64,000 nt of DNA from JALZEG01 sp035942255 (GTDB lineage: Bacteria; Actinomycetota; CADDZG01; WHSQ01), in the NCBI GenBank assembly GCA_035942255.1, contig DASZDG010000002.1, positions 29,779 to 93,778 on the forward strand, written 5' to 3'. Shown here in pieces: positions 48,871 through 56,284 of this stretch. Position numbers and translations under genes: made by a program. The notes under the pieces were generated by a model. That model was given only the letters and a program-made list of their open reading frames with translations, did not search any database and was not told the origin of the DNA. Position 1 is the stretch's first letter. Every line of letters begins with the position of its first letter.

Positions 48871-49275
48871 CTCGCTGCAGTCGTGCGAGGCGCTGAACTC
48901 GAGAGGTCTGTAGACCCTCGCGCGCCCGTCCGGTATCAGACTGCCACGACGCCAATGGACCTCGGTGACTTGTGGACGCCGCGGGTTCCACGGACACCGC
49001 GGCTCCACCGGTGAGGTTAGTGGGCGAGCTGAGCCTTCCAGGAAGTTCAAGGCCGCCACAGGCAGCGGTAATCTCGGTCTTCAAGAACGAACATCGACGT
49101 GCCATCGGGAGATGAAAGCCTCCTTGGGCCGTTAGGAACCGAGGAGCCGACGTAGCCGGTTCGGCGAGCCTCGGCGGCGGATACCGGGTCCTAGTTGCGG
49201 TGCACAAATTCACCAATGCCCCGTTGTGCCCCGGCCCCCAACACTAAAAGTCCTGGTAGAGGCCCTAATTCTAGT
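48871..49275. other. Gene-free spacer before rex
   Basis: About 400 bases with no convincing ORF or RNA gene. GTCCTGGTAGAG near 49250 repeats a 12-mer found at 48304-48315. The right end joins the rex promoter. Confidence 0.35.
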
Positions 49276-49304
49276 TTGTGATAAGTCTCACAAGCTCGTA
49301 GGAT
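49276..49304 (+). promoter_or_regulatory. rex promoter with Rex operator
   Basis: TTGTGA-TAAGTC-TCACAA (49276-49293) matches the Rex box (TTGTGA, six bases, TCACAA). The left half-site TTGTGA also sits as a -35, exactly 17 bases before the -10 TAGGAT (49299-49304), which ends seven bases before the ATG at 49312. Rex bound here would block RNA polymerase, so the whole rex-hem operon should be released when NADH rises. Confidence 0.88.
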
Positions 49305-49311
49305 GCCGCCC

Positions 49312-49992
49312 ATGCGAAGCAGGCCGATCCCCGAAGCGACCGTCGCGAGGCTCCCGGTCTACCTCCGGGCCCTCCTCGATCTCGCCGAGGGCCGCGGCCA
49401 GCTGACGGTCTCTTCCGAGGAGCTCGCGCACATGGCCGGCGTCAACGCCGCCAAGGTCCGCAAGGACCTCTCGTACCTCGGCTCCTACGGCACGCGGGGC
49501 GTCGGCTACGACGTCGAGTACCTCCTCTACCAGATCACCCGCGAGCTCGGCCTGACGAAGGACTGGCCCGCGGCGATCGTCGGCATCGGGAACCTGGGCC
49601 GCGCTCTCGCCTCCTACCGGGGCTTCACCGAGCGCGGCTTCCGGATCATGGCGCTGTTCGACGTCGAGGACTCCGTCATCGGGACCGACGTCGGCGGACT
49701 GACCGTGCGGCACCTCGACGACCTGAAGGAGGTCGCCACCGACGAAGAGGTGGCGATCGGGATCATCGCGACGCCCCCGGGGGCCGCGCAGGAGGTCGCA
49801 GAGCGGCTCGTGGACGCGGGCGTGAAGTCGATCCTGAACTTCGCCCCGGCCGTCGTGAACGTCCCGCCGCACGTGTCGGTCCGCAAGGTCGACCTCTCGA
49901 TCGAGCTGCAGATCCTCTCCTTCTACCAGCAGCGCACGCAGGCGATCGCCACGGCGCGCGAGGCCAACCGCCGGCTCGGCTCCGGCATCTGA
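49312..49992 (+). CDS. rex: Redox-sensing transcriptional repressor Rex
   Basis: 226 residues. A winged helix (VSSEELAHMAGVNAAKVRKD, LSYLGSYGTRGVGYDVEYL) precedes a Rossmann domain (AAIVGIGNLGRALASY) that binds NAD(H), and a C-terminal swapped helix. High NADH removes Rex from DNA. ATG 49312 is chosen because TAGGAT lies seven bases before it; ATG 49303 overlaps that box. As in Streptomyces it is directly followed by hemA and hemC, so haem synthesis is tied to NADH/NAD+. Confidence 0.96.
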   Translation: MRSRPIPEATVARLPVYLRALLDLAEGRGQLTVSSEELAHMAGVNAAKVRKDLSYLGSYGTRGVGYDVEYLLYQITRELGLTKDWPAAIVGIGNLGRALASYRGFTERGFRIMALFDVEDSVIGTDVGGLTVRHLDDLKEVATDEEVAIGIIATPPGAAQEVAERLVDAGVKSILNFAPAVVNVPPHVSVRKVDLSIELQILSFYQQRTQAIATAREANRRLGSGI

Positions 49993-50005
49993 CGCTGGAG
50001 TAACG

Positions 50006-51292
50006 TTGACCTCGATGTCCATAGTCGTCGTCGGCCTCAACCACAAGACGGCCCCCGTAGACGTCCTCGAGCGTCTGTCGATCCCGGACGAGCGCCTGCC
50101 CAAGGCACTCCACCAGCTGTCGACGTACGAGCACGTCCTCGAGGGCGCGATCCTCTCGACCTGCAACCGCATCGAGGCGTACGCGGTCGTGTCGAAGTTC
50201 CACGGCGGCGCGCAGGACCTGCGCAACTTCTTCGCCGAGTTCTGCCACCTCGCGCCCGAGGACTTCACCGACCACCTGTACACGTACCACGACGAGGGCG
50301 CGCTCCGGCATCTGTTCCGCGTCGCGGCCGGCATCGACTCGATGGTCGTCGGCGAGTCCGAGATCCTCGGCCAGGTCCGGCGCGCGTACCAGCGGGCCGC
50401 GGACGAGGGGATGATCCACCGCGTGCTCGGCGCGGCGTTCCGGCAGACGCTGCGCGTCGGCAAGCGCGCCCGCACGGAGACCTCGATCGGGCACAACCCC
50501 GTGTCGGTCTCGTCGGCGGCGGTCGAGCTCGCGCGGCGCGCGTGGCCCGGTGCCTCGCTCGACGGCAAGAAGGTGGCGATCGTCGGGGCCGGCAAGATGG
50601 GGCGCCTCGCCGCGCAGGCGCTGCGCGCCTCGGGGGCCGGGGACGTCACCGTCGTGAACCGTTCCGAGGAGCGGGGGCGCGACGTGGCCGAGACGTTCGG
50701 TGCGACGAGCCGGCCGTTCGACGACCTCGCCGAGGTGCTGGCCAGCAGCGACATCGTGATCTGCTCGACCACTTCGCCACAGACCGTGATCGACAAGCGC
50801 CTGCTCGAGAGCGCCCGCCGCGACGCCGGCGACCGCCCCCTGTTCGTCGTCGACATCGCGGTGCCGCGCGACGTGGACCCCGCAGTGGCGGAGCTGCCCG
50901 GAGTCGTGCTGCGCGACATCGACGACCTCCGGTCGGTGGTCGAGGGGAACCTCGGCGCCCGCATGGGCGAGGTCGGACGCGTCGAGGAGCTGATCGCGGA
51001 GGAGCTCGACCGCTTCTCGCAATGGCAGCGCTCGACCGAGATCGCGCCGACCGCGGCCGCGCTCGTGGAGAAAGCCGACGCGATCCGCGCCACGGAGCTC
51101 GAGCGCATCGCCGCGCACCTCGCGGCGATGACGCCCGAGCAGCGCGAGGCCGTCGACCACCTCAGCCGCCGCATGGTCGCCAAGCTCCTGCACGCCCCGC
51201 TGAAGTCGGCGCGCGACATGGCCGGCTCGAAGCAGGGACAGCTGTACCTCACCGCGTTGCAGGAGCTGTTCGGGCTCTCGGACGAGCCCTGA
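50006..51292 (+). CDS. hemA: Glutamyl-tRNA reductase
   Basis: 428 residues. VVVGLNHKTAPVDVLERL, LSTCNRIEAYA (Cys nucleophile ~50), SMVVGESEILGQVRRAY, VAIVGAGKMGRLAAQAL (NADPH) and the C-terminal dimer helix are all present. It reduces glutamyl-tRNA to glutamate-1-semialdehyde, the first committed haem step. TTG 50006 is preferred for the GGAG five bases upstream; ATG 50015 is the alternative. It follows rex by 13 bases. Confidence 0.96.
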   Translation: MTSMSIVVVGLNHKTAPVDVLERLSIPDERLPKALHQLSTYEHVLEGAILSTCNRIEAYAVVSKFHGGAQDLRNFFAEFCHLAPEDFTDHLYTYHDEGALRHLFRVAAGIDSMVVGESEILGQVRRAYQRAADEGMIHRVLGAAFRQTLRVGKRARTETSIGHNPVSVSSAAVELARRAWPGASLDGKKVAIVGAGKMGRLAAQALRASGAGDVTVVNRSEERGRDVAETFGATSRPFDDLAEVLASSDIVICSTTSPQTVIDKRLLESARRDAGDRPLFVVDIAVPRDVDPAVAELPGVVLRDIDDLRSVVEGNLGARMGEVGRVEELIAEELDRFSQWQRSTEIAPTAAALVEKADAIRATELERIAAHLAAMTPEQREAVDHLSRRMVAKLLHAPLKSARDMAGSKQGQLYLTALQELFGLSDEP

Positions 51293-52242
51293 AGGTTCTG
51301 GTCGCGAGCCGGGGCTCCGCCCTCGCGCTCACGCAATCCGAAGGCGTCGCGCGAGCGTTGCGCGACGCGCATCCGGGACTAGAGGTGACCGTCGTTCCCA
51401 TCGCCACGCGCGGTGACAAAGACCCGCGTCCGTTCGCGTCGATCGGGGACAAGGGGCTGTTCGTAGCGGAGGTCGAGCAGGCCGTGGCCGACGGGCGCGC
51501 CGACATCGCGGTGCACTCGGCGAAGGACCTGACCGCACACCTCGCTCCGGACTGCTCGATCCTTGCGGTGCCGCGGCGGGCCCCCGCCCACGACGTCGTC
51601 GTGGGCTCGGCGGGAGAGACGGGTCAGGAGCGCCTCGGGGCGCTGCCGTCCGGCGCCGTCGTGGGAACCTCGAGCATGCGGCGGCGCGCGCTCCTGTCGG
51701 AGGCGCGGCCCGACGTCGAGGCCGTCGAGCTCCGGGGGAACCTCGACACGAGGTTGCGGAAGGTCGCCGACGGTGAGGTCGACGCCGCGATCCTCGCCGC
51801 GGCCGGCTTGGAGCGGCTCGGTGTCGCCGGAGACACGGGGGCCGCCCTCGACGACGGCTGGTGGACACCCGCCCCCGGACAAGGCGCGCTGGCGATCGAG
51901 GCGCGCACGGACCGCGTCGACCTGCGGGAGCTGCTGACCCCGTTGAACGACCCGGTCGCGGCGGCGGAGCTCGCCTGCGAGCGCGCGTTCTCCGCACGTC
52001 TCGAGGGCGGGTGCTCCGTCCCCCTGGGGTGCCTCGCGCGGACCTCCGGCGCGCGCATGACCGTGAGCGGCTACCTCGGATGGCCCGACGGCGACCGCGG
52101 GTTGCGCGACCGCATCTCCGGCCCCGTCTCCGCCGCGGCGGAGCTCGGGGTCGAGCTCGCCGACGCCATCTACGCGGCGGGCGGACGCGACATCCTCGAC
52201 GAGCTGCGCGAGACCGACCCTCCGGCCCCCGCGGCGCCGTGA
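51289..52242 (+). CDS. hemC: Porphobilinogen deaminase, probable CTG start
   Basis: 317 residues. VASRGSALALTQS, the ATRGDKD loop, SIGDKGLFVAEVE, AVHSAKDL, GTSSMRRRA, ELRGNLDTRL, APGQGALAIE and the cofactor Cys in LEGGCSVPLG are all there. It polymerises four porphobilinogens to hydroxymethylbilane. The first strand begins directly at the hemA stop and the frame has no ATG, GTG or TTG nearby; CTG 51289 overlaps that stop as CTGA and fits coupled initiation. Confidence 0.93.
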   Translation: MKVLVASRGSALALTQSEGVARALRDAHPGLEVTVVPIATRGDKDPRPFASIGDKGLFVAEVEQAVADGRADIAVHSAKDLTAHLAPDCSILAVPRRAPAHDVVVGSAGETGQERLGALPSGAVVGTSSMRRRALLSEARPDVEAVELRGNLDTRLRKVADGEVDAAILAAAGLERLGVAGDTGAALDDGWWTPAPGQGALAIEARTDRVDLRELLTPLNDPVAAAELACERAFSARLEGGCSVPLGCLARTSGARMTVSGYLGWPDGDRGLRDRISGPVSAAAELGVELADAIYAAGGRDILDELRETDPPAPAAP

Positions 52243-53696
52243 GCGGCCGGCTCTACTTCGTCGGCGCGGGCCCGGGCGACCCGCGGCTGATCACGAGCCG
52301 CGGGCTCGACCTCCTCCGGTCCTGCGACGTCGTCGTCCTCGACCGGCTGATCCCGCCGGCGCTGCTCGCCGAGCTGAAGCCCGGAGCGCGCCGCATCTAT
52401 GCGGGGCAGCGGCCGGGGGAGCCGCCGCCGGACCCCGCCGCGATCCGCGCGGCGATCGTCGAGCACGTGCAGAACGGCGATGCGGTGGTGCACCTCGACG
52501 CGGGCGACCCGCTCTTCTTCTCCGACGCCGCGCCCGACGTCCTCGACCTCGCACGGGCCGGTGTGCCGGTCGAGATCGTTCCGGGCGTCCCCCCGGCGCT
52601 CGCGGCCCCCGCATACGCGGGCATCCCGCTGACGGCGCGCGCGGCCGGGGCCGTCTCGATCACGTCGGCGCGTCCGGCGGGGGCGTCGACGGCGGTCCTG
52701 CTGGCCGACGAGACGACGCTGCGCGCGGGCGTGACGTCGTTGCTGGAGTCCGGGCGCGACGCGACCGAGCCGGTCGCGGTCATCGAGTGGGGGACGACGA
52801 CGGCTCAACGCGTGGTGGAGGCGACGCTCGGCGACGCGGCCGAACGCGCGGCCGCAGGAGGATTGCGCGGCCCCCTCGTCCTCGTCGCCGGTGAGGTCGT
52901 CGCGCACCGCCGGCACCTCGCGTGGTTCGAGCGCAAGCCGTTGTTCGGGCTGCGCGTGGTCGTTACGCGCGGCCGCGGGCAGGCGGGAGCGCTGACCGCG
53001 GCGCTGGAGGCGGAGGGGGCCGCGGTCGTCGAGATGCCGGTGATCACGATCGCGGACCCGGAGTCGTGGGACGAGCTCGACCAGTCGCTCAGGCTCCTCG
53101 CCGAAGGCTTCTTCAAGTGGGTCGTGTTCACGAGCGCGAACGCGGTCGACAAGGTGTTCGAACGCCTCGACCACGCGGGTCTCGACTCGCGGGCGTTCGG
53201 ACGCGTGAAGGTCGCCGCGGTCGGCAGCACCACCGCGGGGCTCCTGGCGGGACGCGGTATCCGTGCCGACCTCGTGCCGCCGGAGTTCACCGGTGCGGCC
53301 GTCGCGGAGTCGCTCGGACGCGGGAGCGGACGCGTGCTGCTTCCCCGCGTCGAGGGCGCGCCGCCCGACCTCGTCGACGCGCTCTCGGGGGCCGGCTGGA
53401 ACGTCCGTGAGGTCGTCGCGTACCGGAACCTCCCCGCGAGCGGTGACTCGCTGGGGGCCGCGGTCGTCGCGAGCGGCCGCTTCGACGTCGTCACGTTCAC
53501 GAGCGCGTCCACCGTCCGCAACTTCATCGCGATCGCCGGCTCACCGCCGGAGGCCGGCCACGTCGCGTGCATCGGCCCGGTGACCGCCGAGGCCGCCCGC
53601 GCCGCGGGCCTGCGCGCCGACGTCGTGGCCGAGGAGCACACGGTGCCGGGGCTCGTGCGGGCGCTGCTCGAACGTTTCGGCAGGAGCGCCACGTGA
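52239..53696 (+). CDS. hemD: Uroporphyrinogen-III synthase fused to degenerate SUMT/CobA-like domain
   Basis: 485 residues from GTG (GTGA overlap). The first ~235 residues resemble uroporphyrinogen-III methyltransferase (YFVGAGPGDPRLITSRGLDL), but its active-site loop reads HLDAGDPLFFSDAAPD instead of the usual KGGDPFxFGRGxEE, so methyl transfer is doubtful. Residues ~245-485 are HemD (VVVTRGRGQAGALTAALEAE, WVVFTSANAV, VAAVGSTTA, VVTFTSASTVRNF), closing hydroxymethylbilane to uroporphyrinogen III. The CobA-HemD fusion is common in actinobacteria. Confidence 0.9.
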   Translation: MSGRLYFVGAGPGDPRLITSRGLDLLRSCDVVVLDRLIPPALLAELKPGARRIYAGQRPGEPPPDPAAIRAAIVEHVQNGDAVVHLDAGDPLFFSDAAPDVLDLARAGVPVEIVPGVPPALAAPAYAGIPLTARAAGAVSITSARPAGASTAVLLADETTLRAGVTSLLESGRDATEPVAVIEWGTTTAQRVVEATLGDAAERAAAGGLRGPLVLVAGEVVAHRRHLAWFERKPLFGLRVVVTRGRGQAGALTAALEAEGAAVVEMPVITIADPESWDELDQSLRLLAEGFFKWVVFTSANAVDKVFERLDHAGLDSRAFGRVKVAAVGSTTAGLLAGRGIRADLVPPEFTGAAVAESLGRGSGRVLLPRVEGAPPDLVDALSGAGWNVREVVAYRNLPASGDSLGAAVVASGRFDVVTFTSASTVRNFIAIAGSPPEAGHVACIGPVTAEAARAAGLRADVVAEEHTVPGLVRALLERFGRSAT

Positions 53697-53710
53697 GGCA
53701 CCATAGGGAG

Positions 53711-54688
53711 ATGACCGGCTTCCCCACGAACCGCATGCGCAGGCTGCGCCGCACTCCTGCGCTCAGGCGCGCCTTCGCAGAGACCGTCGTCCGCCCCGGG
53801 GACCTGATCGCGCCGCTGTTCGTGAAGGAGGGCATCTCCGATCCCGTGGCGATCTCGTCGATGCCGGGCCACTACCAGCACACGCTCGACTCCCTCGTGA
53901 AGGAGGCCCACGAGCTCGCCGAGCGGGGAGTCGCCGGCGTGCTGCTGTTCGGGATCCCCGCGGAGAAGGACGAGTCGGGGTCGGAGGCGTGGAACCCCGA
54001 CGGGATCGTCCAGCGGGGGCTGAGGGCGCTGAAGGACGAGCTCGGCGACGAGGCGCTCGTGATCGCCGACCTCTGCATGTGCGAGTACACGTCGCACGGC
54101 CACTGCGGCGTGCTGACCGGCGAGACCGTCGACAACGACCGCACGATCTCGTTCTACGGACGGATCGCCGCGTCGCAGGCCGACGCGGGCGCCGACGTCG
54201 TAGCCCCCTCCGGGATGATGGACGGCCAGGTCGCGGAGATCCGCTCGGCCCTCGACGCCGCGGGCCATCACGAGACGCCGATCCTCGCCTACGCGGCGAA
54301 GTTCGCTTCGAGCTTCTACGGACCGTTCCGCGAGGCGGCCGAGGGCGCGCCGCAGTTCGGCGACCGCCGCTCCTACCAGGAGGACCCGGCGAACGCGGGC
54401 GAGGCTCTGCGCGAGGTGGCGCTCGACGTCGCCGAGGGCGCGGACGCGGTGATGGTCAAGCCGGCGCTCCCGTACCTCGACGTGCTCCGCTCGGTCAAGG
54501 ACCGGTTCGGCCTCCCCACCGCGGCCTACAACGTGAGCGGCGAGTACTCGATGCTGATGGCGGCCGCCGAACGAGGCTGGATCGACGAGCGCGGCGCGAC
54601 GCTCGAGACGTTGACGTCGATAGCGCGCGCGGGCGCCGACCTGATCGTCACGTACCACGCGAAGAAAGCGACCGAGTGGCTGAGCTGA
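53711..54688 (+). CDS. hemB: Delta-aminolevulinic acid dehydratase (zinc type)
   Basis: 325 residues. DLCMCEYTSHGHCG supplies the three Cys of the zinc site, and the two Schiff-base Lys lie in ILAYAAKFASSFYGP and AVMVKPALPYLD. It joins two aminolevulinates to porphobilinogen. AGGGAG upstream. Pathway order within the operon is A-C-D-B-L. The hemL start lies 13 bases inside its end. Confidence 0.97.
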   Translation: MTGFPTNRMRRLRRTPALRRAFAETVVRPGDLIAPLFVKEGISDPVAISSMPGHYQHTLDSLVKEAHELAERGVAGVLLFGIPAEKDESGSEAWNPDGIVQRGLRALKDELGDEALVIADLCMCEYTSHGHCGVLTGETVDNDRTISFYGRIAASQADAGADVVAPSGMMDGQVAEIRSALDAAGHHETPILAYAAKFASSFYGPFREAAEGAPQFGDRRSYQEDPANAGEALREVALDVAEGADAVMVKPALPYLDVLRSVKDRFGLPTAAYNVSGEYSMLMAAAERGWIDERGATLETLTSIARAGADLIVTYHAKKATEWLS

Positions 54689-55983
54689 AGCCCGCGCCGG
54701 TCCGCGAGGGATCGGACAAGCTCCTCCGGGAGGCGGTCGGGCTGATGCCCGGTGGGGTGAACTCGCCGGTCCGCTCGTTCGAGGCCGTCGGCGCGCATCC
54801 GTTCTTCGTCGCGAGCGCGTCGGGTCCGTATCTCACCGACGTCGACGGCAACACCTACCTCGACTTCGTGCAGAGCTGGGGCGCGCTGCTGTTCGGGCAC
54901 GCGCATCCCGCGATCGTCGACGCAGTGGCCGAGGCGGCGCGCAAGGGAACGTCGTTCGGCACCCCCAGCGAGCTCGAGGTCGAGCTCGCGCGGCTCGTCG
55001 TGTCGATGGTCCCCAACGTCGAGAAGGTGCGGTTCGTCTCCTCGGGGACCGAGGCGGGGATGACGGCGGTGCGGCTCGCACGCGGCGCGACCGGACGCTC
55101 GAAGGTGCTGAAGTTCTCCGGCTGCTACCACGGTCATGTGGACGCGCTGCTCGTCGACGCGGGGTCCGGTGTCGCGACGCTCGGGATCCCCGGGACGCCC
55201 GGCGTCACCGAGGGCGCGGCCCGCGACACGCTCGTCGCCAAGTACAACGACCTCGTATCCGTACGCGCCGCGATCGACGGCTTGGAGGACGACCTCGCCG
55301 CGATCCTCGTCGAGCCGGTGGCCGCGAACATGGGGCTGGTCCTTCCCGAGCCGGGATTCCTCGAGGGCCTGCGCGCGCTCGCGGACGAGACCGGCGCGCT
55401 GCTCGTGTTCGACGAGGTCATCACCGGATTCAGGCTCGGCCCCGGCGGCGCGGGGGAACGGTTCGGTCTGCGCGCCGACCTCGTGATGATGGGGAAGGTC
55501 CTGGGGGCCGGTCTCCCGGCCGCCGCGCTCGGTGGCGCGTCGTCCTTGATGGACGAGCTCGCGCCGGTCGGCCCCGTGTACCAGGCGGGCACGCTGTCGG
55601 GGAACCCGGTTGCGATGGCGGCGGGGATCGCGTCGCTCGGCCTGATCAAGTCGGACCCGGGCCTGCACGACCGCATCCAGGCTCGCGCGCGGTCGCTCGT
55701 GAAGGCGCTGGTCGACGCGGCGGACGAGGCCGAGGTGCCGATGGTCGCCGCCGCGATCGGGGGCCTCGCGGGGTTCTTCTTCGCCGGCGACGAGATCCTC
55801 GACTACGAGGGGGCCAAGGCGACGGACCAGGGCACCTACGCGCGCTTCTTCAGGGGGATGCTGGCGCACGGCGTGTACCTGCCGCCGTCGCGCTTCGAGG
55901 CGCTGTTCGTGTCGAGCGTCCACACCGAGGAGCACGTCGACCACGTAGCGGAGGCCGCGCGGGATGTCTTCGCGACGCCCTGA
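54676..55983 (+). CDS. hemL: Glutamate-1-semialdehyde 2,1-aminomutase
   Basis: 435 residues from GTG. LMPGGVNSPVRSF, SSGTEAGMTAVRLARG, KFSGCYHGHVD, LLVFDEVITGFR and MMGKVLGAGLP (PLP Lys) are diagnostic. It makes 5-aminolevulinate from glutamate-1-semialdehyde, linking HemA and HemB. It overlaps hemB by 13 bases, so it is coupled, and is overlapped by a small membrane protein gene at its end. Confidence 0.96.
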   Translation: MAELKPAPVREGSDKLLREAVGLMPGGVNSPVRSFEAVGAHPFFVASASGPYLTDVDGNTYLDFVQSWGALLFGHAHPAIVDAVAEAARKGTSFGTPSELEVELARLVVSMVPNVEKVRFVSSGTEAGMTAVRLARGATGRSKVLKFSGCYHGHVDALLVDAGSGVATLGIPGTPGVTEGAARDTLVAKYNDLVSVRAAIDGLEDDLAAILVEPVAANMGLVLPEPGFLEGLRALADETGALLVFDEVITGFRLGPGGAGERFGLRADLVMMGKVLGAGLPAAALGGASSLMDELAPVGPVYQAGTLSGNPVAMAAGIASLGLIKSDPGLHDRIQARARSLVKALVDAADEAEVPMVAAAIGGLAGFFFAGDEILDYEGAKATDQGTYARFFRGMLAHGVYLPPSRFEALFVSSVHTEEHVDHVAEAARDVFATP

Positions 55984-56212
55984 CGCGCCGCCCGACGGCG
56001 ACGCGGAGACTCCCGCACCGGCGACGAAGTGGCCGCGCTGGCGGATCTCGATGCTCGTCGGGGCGATCCTCCTGCTCGCGGCCTCGATCGCCGAAGCCGC
56101 GGTCGACGATCTGCCGCGATGGCTCTACGTGATCGTGTTCTTCACCGGGTACGTCTTCCTGTCGTACGGGTTCTTCCTCGCGCTGAAGGAACGCAACAAG
56201 ACCAGGAGGTGA
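55964..56212 (+). CDS. Small two-helix membrane protein at the end of the hem operon
   Basis: 82 residues. A polar, Pro-rich start (SSRRPDAPPDGDAETPAPAT) precedes two hydrophobic helices (ISMLVGAILLLAASIAEAAV and LYVIVFFTGYVFLSYGFFLA) and a basic end. It overlaps hemL by 20 bases. M. tuberculosis also has small membrane proteins after hemB/hemL, but homology is not claimed. Confidence 0.65.
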   Translation: MSSRRPDAPPDGDAETPAPATKWPRWRISMLVGAILLLAASIAEAAVDDLPRWLYVIVFFTGYVFLSYGFFLALKERNKTRR

Positions 56213-56284
56213 CCTCGGCCGCGGAGGTCGCAGGCGCGGATATCCTCGGACGGCCAACCGGCGAGGGGGATCGGCGAAGAGACG

